A stretch of DNA of 64,000 bases from Aureococcus anophagefferens (GCF_000186865.1 NW_008705571.1:143477-207476); one strand, 5' to 3'; counted from the stretch's first letter, positions 40,755 through 51,543 are shown. Numbers and translations: made by a program. The notes: generated by a model not told the origin, from the letters alone.

Positions 40755-43700
40755 ATGCACCTCACGGAGGACGTGGTCAAGCGTCTGTGCAAGACGGATC
40801 CGGCGACGGTCGAGCACTTCCACATCCACTGGGTCCACGTCGACCGCGTGCGGCCGACGAGCCTGCTGCGGTGCCAGTGCCTCGTGAGCCTGTGCCTGAG
40901 CCACGCGGACCTGCTGAAGATCGAGGGCAAGGTGCTGGGCCGCTGCGTGAACCTGTGGTGGGTGGACCTGAGCCACAACCGGCTCGCCGGGGACGCGCTC
41001 GCGACGTCGGGCATCGACGAGTTCAGCGCGCTGGGCGCGCTCGACCTCGGGCACAACGCGCTGGGCCCCGAGTCGCTGGCCCCCGCGTCGGAGATCGAGG
41101 TCGTGCGCCTGACGTTGGCGGGCAACGCGGGCCTCGGCGCCGGCGACGACTCGTACCGGCGCACGGCGCTCCAGCGCGCGCCCGCCGCGTGGGTTCTAGA
41201 CGACCACTTCGTGACGGCCGCGGAGGCCGCGAGCGCCGTCGAGGCCCACGAGGCCGCCGCGGCGCTGGAGCGCAAGACGTCGCCGCCGGCGTCGCCGACG
41301 TCGCCGACGATTCTAGAGAAGCGGACGCTCGCGACGCTCGGCGACGGCGACTGGAACGAGGCGTCCGCCGGCGACACGGCGACGAAGAAGCATCTCGCGC
41401 GGCACCGGCGCGTGCTCGCGAACCAGCCCGCGCGGCCGTTTTTGAGGGATCAGTACCGGCTGAAGAATCTGGTCGTCGAGTACGAGACGCGGTGCGCCGC
41501 GCTCAAGTCGTGGGCGTCCGCGGAGCCGCGCGACGGCCGGAGGACCGGGCCGCGGCGGCCGCCGAACACGCGGCGCGCGGAGCTCTGCGGCCTGCCGACG
41601 CGGGCGCGGCTCGACGCCTGCGTGCTCCTCTGGGCGTCCCTCCAGTTCGCGCCGCTGCCGGCGGCCATGTACAAGGAGGCGCTGACGATCCTGCTCGCGC
41701 CGCACGCGGGCGTCGGCGCCGTCGGCGACGTCGCGGCGCTGCCGCCCTTCGTGCGCAGCGGCCTCGTCGCGCTCCTGCGGGAGCAGAACGCGGCGGACGC
41801 CGAGGCGAGGCCGGGGGAGCTCAACGACCTCGAGCGCGACCTCGCGGCCGCGGTGCCCGCCGTCGCCGTCTGCACCCGCGTGGAGATCAACCGCTGGTTT
41901 GGGGGGTCCCGACCAAACTTTGAAATCCTCTAGCGCGGCCAAATCGAAGTCGATTCGGCCGATCTTTGGACGAATCGATCGCTCTCGTCGAGTTCTCGAA
42001 GCAGAGCGAAAGAGTCTGGTTCATTCTTTTAAGCGCACATTGACGTCGGGCTGAAGATGTGAGGTTCCGCGCAGGTCTGCACCGACGGCGGCGAGCCGCT
42101 CGGCGCGCGCCTGGGCCTCGGCGACCGGCGGCGCCTCGCCGCCGCGGCGCGCCACGCCGTCATCCTGCTGAGCCGCGCGCCGTCGTGCCCGTCCCTCGTC
42201 ACGCGCCAGACGTCGTCGAAGCAGCAGCGGGCCTACGACAGCATCGGCCACCTGCTGGCCGCCGCGGGCATGACGTTCGACGAGCTCGACCGGGACTCGG
42301 ACAGCGCGGAGGCGAACGTGGACAACCCGGCGCGGCCCTACGCGCGGCGCTGGGCGCCGCCGGAGCCCCCCGCGGCGCTCGACGCGTCCGCGTCCGCGTC
42401 GCCGAGCGCGACGATCGCCGAGGGCGACGACGACGACGCGACGACCGCGTCCCAGCGCGCGCTCGTCGCGGGCGTGACGGGCCCGCCGGCGGACCTGCAC
42501 CGGCTCCGGAGGCCGCGGCCCGGCGAGCACGTGGAGATCCTGGAGAACGTCTTCGTGATTTTAGTGGACGTCGCGGCCGACGGGTCGCGGTGCCGCGCGG
42601 CGCCCTACGGCGGCGACGCGGTCCTCGAGCGCGGCGACCTCTGGTGGGACCCGCGGGGCTGGTGGCGCCACGCCCGGGCCGCGGCGGAGCAGGCCGAGCT
42701 CTTCCGCGCGGGCGCGCGGAGCCGGCTGCACCGCGCGCACCGCGGCGCGCACCGGAGCGGCCGCGCGTGCGCGTCCGGCGTGCTCAACGCGCCCGTGCCC
42801 GCCGCGGCGCTGCCGCCGGCGCGGGGCGGCGTCGTGTCCCTCTTCTCCGCCGACGCGGCGCTGGACCCGGCCTTCGTCGTCGCGCCGCCCGCGGCCATCG
42901 CGACGCAGAACGCGTACGGCCGCGCGCCGTCCGCGTCCTGGGCCCGGCTCCAGGCTGTGTGGAAATCAAATCTTCAACCCGACTTCAATGTTAGTGTACG
43001 CGACCGTTTCGACGCAAGGCTTTCTGCTGTGCTTCGAGAACTCGACGAGAGCAATCGATCCGTCCAAAAATCAGCCGAATCGACTTCGATTTGACCGAGC
43101 TAGAGAATTCTGAAGTTTGGTCAGGACCCCCCAAACCAGTGGTTGATTTCCACACAGCCTCCAGGACGCGCCCTGCGTCACGCTCGCGGCCCAGCCGCGG
43201 CCGGCGACGAGCGCCGCGACGCACCGCGCGGGCGCCTGGCGCCCGGCGCCCGCGCCCGCGCCCGCGGCGCCGCCGCCCGCGCGACCGTCCGGCGCGTCGG
43301 CGGGCTCGCTCCGGTCCCGGGACCCCGGCGACGACGCGCGCGCGTGGGACGCGCTCGAGCGGGAGCTGGGCCACTTCCGCGCGGAGAACACGACGACGCG
43401 CCACCTCTGGTACCGGGACCACGAGCGCGCGATGCGCCTCGCGGCGCGCCGCGCGCTCGCCGGAGGCCGCGGCGGCGCGACGACCGTCGCGACCAGGGAC
43501 ACGCGCGGCTCCGACACGTTCAACCTCACGCAGCTCTTCGACGACGCCGCCGCGGGCATCGAGGACGACCCGGGCACGGGCTCGCTCCAGGTGAGCGAGG
43601 GCGAGCCGCCGCCGCCGACGGGCGACCCGACGTCGACGCTCTACACGACGCCGACGTTCTCGGGGTCCTACAGCGTGCCGACGCTCGCCGGCGAGGAGAT

Positions 43701-44235
43701 GCGGCCCCGGAGCTCCCAGCCCCTCCCGAAGAGGGCCAAGCGGCCCAAGGCCTGGTTCGCGCTGCCGGGGGGCAAGCACGCGTTCGCCGTCGTCGCGCGC
43801 GACGCGCCCGCGTGGCCGACGACGCGGACCGCGCCGCCCGGCGCGCGCCGCGAGGGCCCGAGCCCCCTCAAGCGGGCGCCCCTGCCCCAGACCCAGGACT
43901 TCACGAACGCGGCGCCCTTCGCCGAGCCCGGCCGGCTGCCCCTGAGCCGCGCGCTGCCGCGGCGGCCGAGCCGCAAGGCGACGGCGACGCCGTCGAAGCG
44001 CGACGCGGGCCCGACGTCGGAGTACTCCGTGCTCGGCGCCGAGAAGAACAAGAACCTCGAGATCCGGCTGGGCCTGGGCGGCGCGACGGGGACGCTGCGC
44101 TGCACGGCGTCGACGCCCCTGTCGCGGCCCCTCTCCCTGAGCACGCCGAACGCGCGCCGGTCCTTCCCGCAGCCCGACACGCCCCTGAGCCTCGGCTCCG
44201 TCGAGCCGGCGAAGTTCGACGACGTCGTCGCGTAA
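40755..44235 (+). CDS. Leucine-rich-repeat protein (1,020 aa) with two introners
   Basis: Exons 40755-41867, 42075-42946 and 43158-44235. The N-terminal ~150 residues are LRRs of the SDS22-like type (LVSLCLSHADLLKIEGKVLG, NLWWVDLSHNRLAGDALAT, LGALDLGHNALGPESLA, IEVVRLTLAGNAGL) with a cap (AAWVLDDHFVTAAEAA). The central part has folded blocks (ILENVFVILVDVAADGSRC). The C-terminus is basic and low-complexity (SPLKRAPLPQTQDFTNAAPF). Both introners restore the frame: AVC context at B3 is AVPAVA|VCTDGGEP (phase 0), and at B4 SWA(R)|LQDAPCVT (phase 2). The start MHLTEDVVKRL is the first ATG. The gene is convergent with the polycystin gene (44 bp). Function not known. Confidence 0.8.
41876..42074 (-). 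mobile_element. Introner B3 (199 bp), antisense to its host
   Basis: The perfect duplication GTCTGCAC lies at 41868-41875 and 42075-42082. The host is on plus, the element on minus. The intron 41868-42074 is GT-AG, 207 nt, phase 0. The acceptor end GGTTCCGCGCAG ends in CAG. The donor-side end is CCGCGTGG, drifted from CTG. Confidence 0.9.
42955..43157 (+). mobile_element. Introner B4 (203 bp)
   Basis: The duplication is GCTCCAGG (42947-42954) and CCTCCAGG (43158-43165), with one mismatch. The intron 42947-43157 is GC-AG, 211 nt, phase 2, sense. Both inverted ends are intact (CTGTGTGGAAATCAA). The mismatch falls on the first base of the donor and is silent in the spliced codon (Arg). Confidence 0.9.
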
Positions 44236-44279
44236 CGGCGACTTATGTGTGAGCCTCGTAGTTCTCCTTATGTGTGAGC

Positions 44280-47200
44280 CTAGTAGTCCTCCTCGTCGCC
44301 GCTCTCGCCGCCGGGCGGGTCGTCCTCCTCCGCGGAGCGCGCCGCGACGGGCGGCGAGCCCGAGATGAGGAACGTGCGCCGCGCCCGGAGCTCGGCGATG
44401 TAGTCGCGGTCGGGCGGGTTGCCCTGGAGCGCGACGTTGAGGAGGCGGTTGATGCCGTCGACCTCGTTCGCGTTCGTCACGTGGGCGCGGGGCCCGGGCT
44501 TTTTGGCCCGGGGGAGCTTGGGCTTCGCCGCCGCCGCCGCCGGCGCGCCGCGCAGACCGACGAGGGCGTCGACGGAGGCCTGGAGGTGCGCGATCTTCGC
44601 GTCGATGCGGTCCTCGAAGGCGCGCGTGCGGACGTCGGCCTCCTTGACGATGTCCTCGAGCTCCGCGTCGCTGCCCTCGTCGTCGTCGTCGATGATCATG
44701 CGGCCGAGCTCCTCCTTCTTGGCGAAGACCGTGCGCGCGAGCTTGTGCGTGTCCACGGGCTTCTTCTTCTTGCTCTTCTTCCAGAACTGCGCCGACGGCT
44801 GCTTCTCCAGCGCGGGCTTGTCGTCGCCGCCGTCGCGCGCGCCGCCGCCGCGCTGCGCCTCGTCGAGGAGCCGCTCGAAGGCGCCCTCGGTGAATTCGAC
44901 GTCGCCGAGCTCCGTCGTCGGCAGGGGCCGCGCGTCGTGGGCCGACGCCCGGTTGTGCTGGGCCGTGAGGGAGCCGCGGCGCGGCGCGCCGTGGAGGCTC
45001 GCGGGGGCGCCGTCGACCTCGCCGACGCGGTCGACGGCCGACTGGAGCACGCGGAGCGCCTCCTTGCGCGCGGCCACGTCGCCCATGATGTGGCCCCGGT
45101 ACTTGATCTCGAGGTCCTGGAAGAGCGTGTAGAAGTCGTAGACGACGGACTTGGCCTTGTGCCGCGTGCCGTTCGCCTTCTCGAAGTTGTCGACGATGAT
45201 GGCGAGGACGATGTTGACGAGCACGAGCACGACGAGGAAGGAGTAGAGGAGGTGGAAGAGGAGCGCCAGGGCCGGGTCCTTGCCCGACTCGAGCATGGCC
45301 TCGCTGCTCGACGTGTCGCCGTAGACCATGATGTTGACGCACGAGAGGAGCGACGTCGGCACGGTCGAGAAGTAGGACACGTCCGCGCCGAAGAGGAGGT
45401 GGCCCATGAAGGCGAAGCCGCCGACGATGATGGACAGGATGAGGAAGAAGTGGCCGAGGTCGCCCGCCGCGCGCGAGAAGGTCCGCGTCAGGATGCCCAG
45501 CTTGGGCTGGAAGTCCGACGCGTTCAGGAACCGCATGAGGATGAGGATGATGTTGAGGCCGTTGTAGACGTTGTACTGCGCGTAGAGCTCGAAGAGGTTG
45601 TCGAGGCGCACGAGGGCCTTCGTCGCCTCCTCGAGGCCCGCGCCGCCGTCCCGGAGGTGGAACATGTTCGCGAGGAGCGACAGCGAGCTGTAGATGTCGT
45701 AGCGCGCGTCGATCTTGAAGTGGTTGCAGCGCCGCTGGTAGAGGTACCAGTTGAGGATGCACGTGATGTTGAAGACGATGGACAAGATATCAATATAGTT
45801 CCAGAACGACTTGAGGTAGCCCATGGCGCTGCCCGTGTGCCAGACGATGGACGCGAACTCGCGCATCTCGAAGTACATCGTCACGGAGAACATGGTCACG
45901 AAGATGAGCTCCAGGAAGATGCGCAGCCGGTTGTCCGGGTCCGTCCACTTGTACTGGCTCATGCCCACCGTGCGCACGTAGCTGTAGAGGTCGATCTGGC
46001 CCTCCTCGGTGAACGTGATCTCGAAGAGCGTCGACGCGTACATGTTGACCTCGCCGTTGAAGGTCACGAGCTCGACGCGCAGCGTGTCCGTGTAGTAGTC
46101 GACGTAGGACCCCTCGCGGACGTAGGTCAGCAGCTCCTGGGACCGGTCGTAGCCCACGTTGACGTCGAAGATGAGCGGGTAGCCCTCGTACGCGTTGAGC
46201 CGCGCCTTCTCCGCGGGCAGCGCCTTCGTCTTGTCCAGGTTCACAAAACTAAAACCGTAGGCCTTGCCCGAGTCCATGAGCTCGTCGGCGGCGTAGAAGT
46301 CGCCGCAGCCCGGCGGGAGGCAGCTCCGCGAGTACGCGGACTTGTTGACGCCGATCGCGTTCTGGATGCCGTCGCCGTACGCGTTGTAGAGCGTGCTGTC
46401 GCGCACGAAGACGGAGTCGATGCCGAAGCGCTCCTCGGACCGCTGCGAGCCGCGGCACATGTCGTAGAGCTTCTCCTCGTGGCCGTAGACGGAGCAGCCG
46501 CGCTCGCTGTTCCGCGTCTGCTGGAGCACGAGGCCGACGAGGATGCGGTTCCGCGTCGCGACGAAGCGCTCCCGCGCCTCGTCGGGGATCACGGGCACGC
46601 CCGAGTTGGCGTCCATGACCGCGCCCTCGTCGTCGAGGTAGGTGAAGCCGTAGGAGTCGACCGTGAACGTGCGATCCGCGGCCGCCTCGAAGTCGCAGCA
46701 GCCGTAGTCGACGTCCGGCGGCCCGTAGGCGTCGAGCGTTTTCCGCACGCAGGCGGGCTGGGCGCAGACCGAGCTGCAGATGGGGTTCTCCGAGTCGTCG
46801 AAGCCGTTGCGCCACTCGGGCCCCGCGTACGTCCGCGCGCACGTCGCCAGCAGGTCGTCGTCGTAGGGGCACCACAGGTTCGGGTCCCAGTAGGGCGTCG
46901 GCACCTGGCAGTTCCGCGGGGCGTCGTCGTCGTCGCCGCCCATGGCCACGTCGAAGGCGTAGACCGACCCGCTGAAGGGGCCCGCGTCGAAGGCCTCGGG
47001 CGCGAGCTGCGCTAAGAGGCAGTTCGACTCGTCGTAGAGCGACAGCGTGCCGCCGGCCCAGCCGGCGCCCGACGCGTCGTAGGCCTCGAGGTGGTAGGCG
47101 CCGTCGTCGAGGCACCACTCGTCCGTGTAGTTGCTCCGCGCCGCGAAGGCGTCGCGGAGGCTCCCCATGACGATCTCTCGCGTCACGTTCGGCGTCGCGT

Positions 47201-50200
47201 ACGCGACGGCGTCGTCCGTCGCCTCCTCGGTCGTCTGCTGCGCGAATTTGTCGGTCGTCGAGGCCGCGGCGGCCGTCGGCGCGCCCGTCGGCGGCCTCGT
47301 GGTCCGGTTCATCATGGGCGACATGTCCAGCGCCATCGACATGTCCCGGCTCTTGTTGAAGTTCGAGCCGTAGTACCAGAGCCGCAGCGACGCGCCGTCG
47401 ACGGCGTCCGCGGTCTGGGCGACGATGCGGTAGCGCTGGGCGCGCGGGCAGCCGACCCATCCTGACTTGAGCGTGCCCGACGGGGCCACGAGCGCGTCGC
47501 AGCCCGCGCCGCGGTTCTTGCCCCCGACGACGTCGAAGTCGCGCGACGGCGCGCCCGACGTGCGCTCGCTGCCCCACCAGTCGTCGTCGCCGTCGTCGCC
47601 GTAGGCGTAGTAGTCGTCGCCGTCGTCGTCGGACTCGTAGAACTCGCCCGCGTAGGCCTCGGGCAGGAACTTGACGGTCGTGCCGGACACGTACGCGGAG
47701 ACGAGGCAGCTCGTCGCGTCCGCGTCCACGTAGGACAGGGCCACGGTGCCGTCGATGGACCCGTAGTCGCCCGTGCCCGAGCCCGTGTAGACGTGGAGCG
47801 TGTAGTTGCCCGCCCGCGCGCACCACTTGGACAGGTGGCCCTCCGGGAACGCGCGGCCGTCCGCGTCCGGGTCCTGCGACGGCGACGCCTGGAGCCGCGA
47901 CACGTACTGGCCGTGGGAGCCCGCGGAGACGTGGACCTGGAGGTCGCCGTAGCCCGCGGGGAAGATGAGGGACAGCACGAGCTCCACGGGCGCGTCGTCG
48001 GGGCAGGCCGCGCCGTCCTTGAACGCGATCGCGTCCGAGCCCGCGGCGGCGACGCCGGACTCGACGAGCGTCTGCATGAGGAGGGGCTCCTCGTAGGCGT
48101 AGACGTAGGCCGCGTCCATGTCCCGGTAGCTCTCCCAGGGGTCGGCGCACTGCTGGGCCGTCGGGTGCGTGTACTGGAGCTTCGTGTACGCGAGCGGGTA
48201 GCCCGGGCTCGTGAAGTTGTTGTAGGCCGCGGCCGCGTTCGTCGACGCGAGCGCCGTCGAGCCGCCGACGAAGGACGCCGCGTCCTCGAAGAAGTTCTGC
48301 TCGTCGCCGGCGTAGAAGAGCCGCGCGGAGCCCGGCCCGCAGAGCGTCTCGCCGTCGATGACCCACGCGCGGCCCGTCGAAAAGTCCGCGTCCGTCGCGG
48401 ACTCGGGGAGGAAGTTCCAGTCGAAGTCGAAGACGGTCGACGTGTCGTTGGACCCGCAGACGTGCACGACGGACCAGATGTCGCCGTTGGACGTCATGCC
48501 GTCGCCGTTGTCCGGCGTGCCCATCGTCGCGAGCGACGCCTCCTCGCGGAGGGGGTAGCGCGCGGGCGGCGCGGACACGGCCGCGCCGGCGAGGTCGAGG
48601 GCCTGGTAGGCCCTCTGGTAGGAGGACAGGCGCCAGGTGCCGTGCGCCGCGTCCATCTTGACCTCGAGGCCCGGGACGTCGCAGGCCCGGGCCGCGGCCG
48701 TCGTGTTCACCTCCAGATTGAACATCTGGAGGTCGAAGGAGTAGCCCAGCGACGTGAAATACGCAAAGTCGGGGCCCTCGCGGTAGCGCGCATCCTGGGG
48801 CGTCGCCGCCGCGCCCGCGACGTCCGCGAGCGGGCAGCCGCCGTCTGCGTCGACGACCCACGCGCGCGCGTCCGCGAACCACGTCCCGAACGACGCCAGC
48901 TTCACGACGACGTGGCCCTCGTCGGCGTCGTCCCAGTCTTCGCCGCAGACGTTGTCGTCCTGGGTGTACCAGAGCGTGTCGAAGGGGTCCTGGACGTAGG
49001 ACTCGAGCAGGTTGTCCTCGCACGCGTAGTCGTCGACGGCGGGCACGCAGAGGTCGACGTAGTTGAGGCCCGACACGAGCGCCTCCACGAGGAAGTAGTA
49101 GACGGACGTGCACTGCGCGTCGTCGAGGTGGTCGACGCCCGCGGGGCAGCGCCGGTAGTCGACGGACGCCCAGCCCGTGTCGACGTCGACGGCGTCGCCC
49201 GGGTCGCACTGGCTCTCCGACCCGGGCTGTGGCACGTAGACGGCCACCGTGATCTTGCGCAGCGTCGCGTCGTCGCAGGACTCGTCGACCCAGTAGTAGT
49301 AGGGCGCCTCGAGGGGCGTCATGTCGTCCGGCAGGGCGAGCTCCGCGACGTCGACGGGCTCCGGCGCCGCCGGGAGCGACTCGTAGCTCGGGTGGCAGCA
49401 CGTGTAGAGGTACGTCGACTCCTTGGCGACGTCGTCGGGGGCGTGGCAGGCGCTGAACTGGTGTCCCACCTCGAAGCCCGCGTCGCAGGAGCCCGTCCCC
49501 GGCGCCGCGCAGCAGTCGCCCGGCGCGCCGCTCTCGAGGCACGCGGCCTCGTCGTGGTCCGGGTAGCAGTCGTAGCGGTCGCGGTCCCCGACGAGCGCGT
49601 CGCCGTAGCTCACGTGCGTCAGATTCGTGAAGACGCCGTAGTCGCCCTCGGCGTAGCGGCTCGTCACGGACGCGCAGACGTACGTCGCCGCCTGCGTCGC
49701 GAGCAGCACGGCCGTGTGGCGCTCGCCCGGCGCGCAGTCCGGCGAGCCGTGGACGTTCTCCGGCGCGACGTAGTTCTCCAGGGCCGGCGGCTGGGAGAAC
49801 TCGTCGACGAGCGGGAAGGGCCCCACGGCGCCCTCGTCCCGCGTGGGCGCGAACTTCGTCGGGAGCGCGGGGCAGTGCTCGTAGGACGAGTACTTGCGGG
49901 AGAGCGTGTCGTTGAAGCCGCCGTCCGTGTAGTTCACTAAAATCTCCACGTCCATGGCCCCGAGCGGCGCGTCCCAGGAGATGGTCCACTCGCCGTCGGG
50001 CACGTCGTAGACGAACAGCCGCGACTGCGCGCTCTCCTCGAACGACACCGCCGGGTCGCTCCAGCAGATCGTCTCGCCCGTCAGCAGGTCCACGCCCATG
50101 TTCGGGCCGCTGGAGCAGATCTGGAAAGACGTCGCGTCGACGAACGTCGCCTCGGACGCCTCGGACGAGACGATGAACGTCGCGTCGTCGTCGTCCTGGT

Positions 50201-50978
50201 ACGCGCGCCGCTTGTCGTAGTCGTAGCGCGCCGTCGCGCGGACCGCGACCTTCGTCGTCTGCGTCTGGACGCCGCAGTCCGCCTGGCAGCCGTAGGCGAA
50301 CATGGCCGGGTACTCCTCCGGCAGGTAGCACGCGTTGTCGCCGCACTGCGGGTTCTGCCAGTACGTCTCCAAGAACGTCTCGTCGATCCACTCGTAGATC
50401 GCGTCGACGCTGTCGAAGGTACTCGCGTACTCGCCCGTCGCCGGGTCCGTCGGCGCGAGCGAGTCCAACAGCGTCGTCGTCAGGTCGAACTTGACCTTGA
50501 CGTCGGCCTGCATGTAGAGCGCGGACGCGTAGACGAGGACGAAGACGCAGAGCACCGTCAGCGCGACGAGCTTCGACTTGTACTCGTCCAAACTGTCGAA
50601 GCGGTCCGCGACGTCCCGCAGCACGCTCTGCTGGATGCCCATGGCCTCGTCGGCCCGCATGTCCTTCATCTCCTCCGCGCTGATCTTGCCGTCGCGGTTC
50701 GCGTCGTATTCCAGAATCCGCGCGGCCTCCTCCGCGCCCCGCGCCTTGATGTCGTGCTCGTCGAGCTCCACGGGCGTGTCCGGCGCCGCCCGCCGCCGCC
50801 GCCGCCGCCGCGCCCCGGGCACCAGGCGCCGCCGCCGATGCCGCCCGCGCACGTCCTCGGAACCGCCGGCGACGCCGTCGACGTCGACGTCCTCGATGTC
50901 GTCGAAGTGGGTCTCGGAGCCCTCCTCCGCGTCGCAGGGATTCGTGCACGCGGTGACGTCGCCGCGGAAGAGGAACAT
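44280..50978 (-). CDS. Giant polycystin-2-like (TRPP) cation channel with huge extracellular region
   Basis: This protein has 2,232 aa from MFLFRGDVTAC. Residues ~86-100 are an EF-hand (YDANRDGKISAEEMKDM), and the first membrane segment lies near 134-155 (KLVALTVLCVFVLVYASALY). About 1,500 Cys-rich extracellular residues follow with repeats of CxxD/DPW type and pre-peptidase-like blocks. A polycystin core comes next: LELIFVTMFSVTMYFEM, YLKSFWNYIDILSIVFNITC, YNGLNIILILMRFLNA, LGHFFLILSIIVGGFAFMGH, a pore loop ending VNIMVYGD (~1885), and FLVVLVLVNIVLAIIVDNFE. The pore motif is YGD where PKD2 has LGD. A Lys/Glu-rich coiled C-terminus follows. It is a Ca/cation channel of the plasma or ciliary membrane, by family. 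An upstream in-frame ATG (51188) would overlap the divergent gene, so 50978 was chosen. Confidence 0.85.
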   Translation of the reverse strand: MFLFRGDVTACTNPCDAEEGSETHFDDIEDVDVDGVAGGSEDVRGRHRRRRLVPGARRRRRRRAAPDTPVELDEHDIKARGAEEAARILEYDANRDGKISAEEMKDMRADEAMGIQQSVLRDVADRFDSLDEYKSKLVALTVLCVFVLVYASALYMQADVKVKFDLTTTLLDSLAPTDPATGEYASTFDSVDAIYEWIDETFLETYWQNPQCGDNACYLPEEYPAMFAYGCQADCGVQTQTTKVAVRATARYDYDKRRAYQDDDDATFIVSSEASEATFVDATSFQICSSGPNMGVDLLTGETICWSDPAVSFEESAQSRLFVYDVPDGEWTISWDAPLGAMDVEILVNYTDGGFNDTLSRKYSSYEHCPALPTKFAPTRDEGAVGPFPLVDEFSQPPALENYVAPENVHGSPDCAPGERHTAVLLATQAATYVCASVTSRYAEGDYGVFTNLTHVSYGDALVGDRDRYDCYPDHDEAACLESGAPGDCCAAPGTGSCDAGFEVGHQFSACHAPDDVAKESTYLYTCCHPSYESLPAAPEPVDVAELALPDDMTPLEAPYYYWVDESCDDATLRKITVAVYVPQPGSESQCDPGDAVDVDTGWASVDYRRCPAGVDHLDDAQCTSVYYFLVEALVSGLNYVDLCVPAVDDYACEDNLLESYVQDPFDTLWYTQDDNVCGEDWDDADEGHVVVKLASFGTWFADARAWVVDADGGCPLADVAGAAATPQDARYREGPDFAYFTSLGYSFDLQMFNLEVNTTAAARACDVPGLEVKMDAAHGTWRLSSYQRAYQALDLAGAAVSAPPARYPLREEASLATMGTPDNGDGMTSNGDIWSVVHVCGSNDTSTVFDFDWNFLPESATDADFSTGRAWVIDGETLCGPGSARLFYAGDEQNFFEDAASFVGGSTALASTNAAAAYNNFTSPGYPLAYTKLQYTHPTAQQCADPWESYRDMDAAYVYAYEEPLLMQTLVESGVAAAGSDAIAFKDGAACPDDAPVELVLSLIFPAGYGDLQVHVSAGSHGQYVSRLQASPSQDPDADGRAFPEGHLSKWCARAGNYTLHVYTGSGTGDYGSIDGTVALSYVDADATSCLVSAYVSGTTVKFLPEAYAGEFYESDDDGDDYYAYGDDGDDDWWGSERTSGAPSRDFDVVGGKNRGAGCDALVAPSGTLKSGWVGCPRAQRYRIVAQTADAVDGASLRLWYYGSNFNKSRDMSMALDMSPMMNRTTRPPTGAPTAAAASTTDKFAQQTTEEATDDAVAYATPNVTREIVMGSLRDAFAARSNYTDEWCLDDGAYHLEAYDASGAGWAGGTLSLYDESNCLLAQLAPEAFDAGPFSGSVYAFDVAMGGDDDDAPRNCQVPTPYWDPNLWCPYDDDLLATCARTYAGPEWRNGFDDSENPICSSVCAQPACVRKTLDAYGPPDVDYGCCDFEAAADRTFTVDSYGFTYLDDEGAVMDANSGVPVIPDEARERFVATRNRILVGLVLQQTRNSERGCSVYGHEEKLYDMCRGSQRSEERFGIDSVFVRDSTLYNAYGDGIQNAIGVNKSAYSRSCLPPGCGDFYAADELMDSGKAYGFSFVNLDKTKALPAEKARLNAYEGYPLIFDVNVGYDRSQELLTYVREGSYVDYYTDTLRVELVTFNGEVNMYASTLFEITFTEEGQIDLYSYVRTVGMSQYKWTDPDNRLRIFLELIFVTMFSVTMYFEMREFASIVWHTGSAMGYLKSFWNYIDILSIVFNITCILNWYLYQRRCNHFKIDARYDIYSSLSLLANMFHLRDGGAGLEEATKALVRLDNLFELYAQYNVYNGLNIILILMRFLNASDFQPKLGILTRTFSRAAGDLGHFFLILSIIVGGFAFMGHLLFGADVSYFSTVPTSLLSCVNIMVYGDTSSSEAMLESGKDPALALLFHLLYSFLVVLVLVNIVLAIIVDNFEKANGTRHKAKSVVYDFYTLFQDLEIKYRGHIMGDVAARKEALRVLQSAVDRVGEVDGAPASLHGAPRRGSLTAQHNRASAHDARPLPTTELGDVEFTEGAFERLLDEAQRGGGARDGGDDKPALEKQPSAQFWKKSKKKKPVDTHKLARTVFAKKEELGRMIIDDDDEGSDAELEDIVKEADVRTRAFEDRIDAKIAHLQASVDALVGLRGAPAAAAAKPKLPRAKKPGPRAHVTNANEVDGINRLLNVALQGNPPDRDYIAELRARRTFLISGSPPVAARSAEEDDPPGGESGDEEDY

Positions 50979-51144
50979 GACCTCCACCGTCACGGCCGCC
51001 GACGCGTGCGGCCAAAAATCACGCGGCCAGCCTTGCTCGGGCAGCCCGAGAAGGCATAGAAAACGCCGGATCGTTGGCGGCAACAATAACCTGTAACGCC
51101 ACGACTCGGCGTACCGCGCCGCCGCCGCCGACGACGCGACCACG

Positions 51145-51543
51145 ATGCGCTCAGCAGCGCTCCTTCGCGGCGTCTGCGCCCTCGTCATCGTCTGCCAGGG
51201 CGCAAGCCTCGTCGCGCCTCGAACAGCAGCATCCTTCCGTTCGCTCCCTCTCCGCGCGACGGGCAGCGACGGCGACAAGTCGCTGCTGCTCCAGGCCGGC
51301 GAGGCGAAGCTGTCGGGAATCCTCACGGTCGCGCTGGTCGTCAGCAACGGGCAGGCGAACGCGGTCGACGGCGCGTCGGCGCTCGAGGCGGCGACGGCGT
51401 TCCCGCCCGGCGGCCCGGTCGTGATCGCCGCGGCCGCGCTCGCCGGCCTCTACACGCTGTGGAAGGTGCAGCCCGTCATGGCCGCCGTGCAGGCCGAGGT
51501 CGCGCGGCAGGACGCGGCGGCCGCCGCGCGGCGGGGCGAGTAA
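51145..51543 (+). CDS. Small plastid-type protein with one membrane segment
   Basis: This 132-aa protein starts with MRSAALLRGVCALVIVCQGA, a signal peptide, followed by a Ser/Arg-rich SLVAPRTAASFRSLPLRA transit-like stretch. The mature part contains AKLSGILTVALVVSNGQANA and GGPVVIAAAALAGLYTLWKV, giving one or two short membrane helices. The tail is charged (EVARQDAAAAARRGE). This layout fits a small thylakoid or plastid-envelope protein, but I do not recognise it. It sits between two minus-strand giants; its stop is only 5 bp from the stop of the next gene. Confidence 0.65.
   Translation: MRSAALLRGVCALVIVCQGASLVAPRTAASFRSLPLRATGSDGDKSLLLQAGEAKLSGILTVALVVSNGQANAVDGASALEAATAFPPGGPVVIAAAALAGLYTLWKVQPVMAAVQAEVARQDAAAAARRGE

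Noticed and set aside
50979..51188. Upstream start of the polycystin at 51188
   Set aside because: It would overlap the 5' end of the divergent small plastid-type gene; the stretch is Arg/Ala-rich without a domain. It remains possible.
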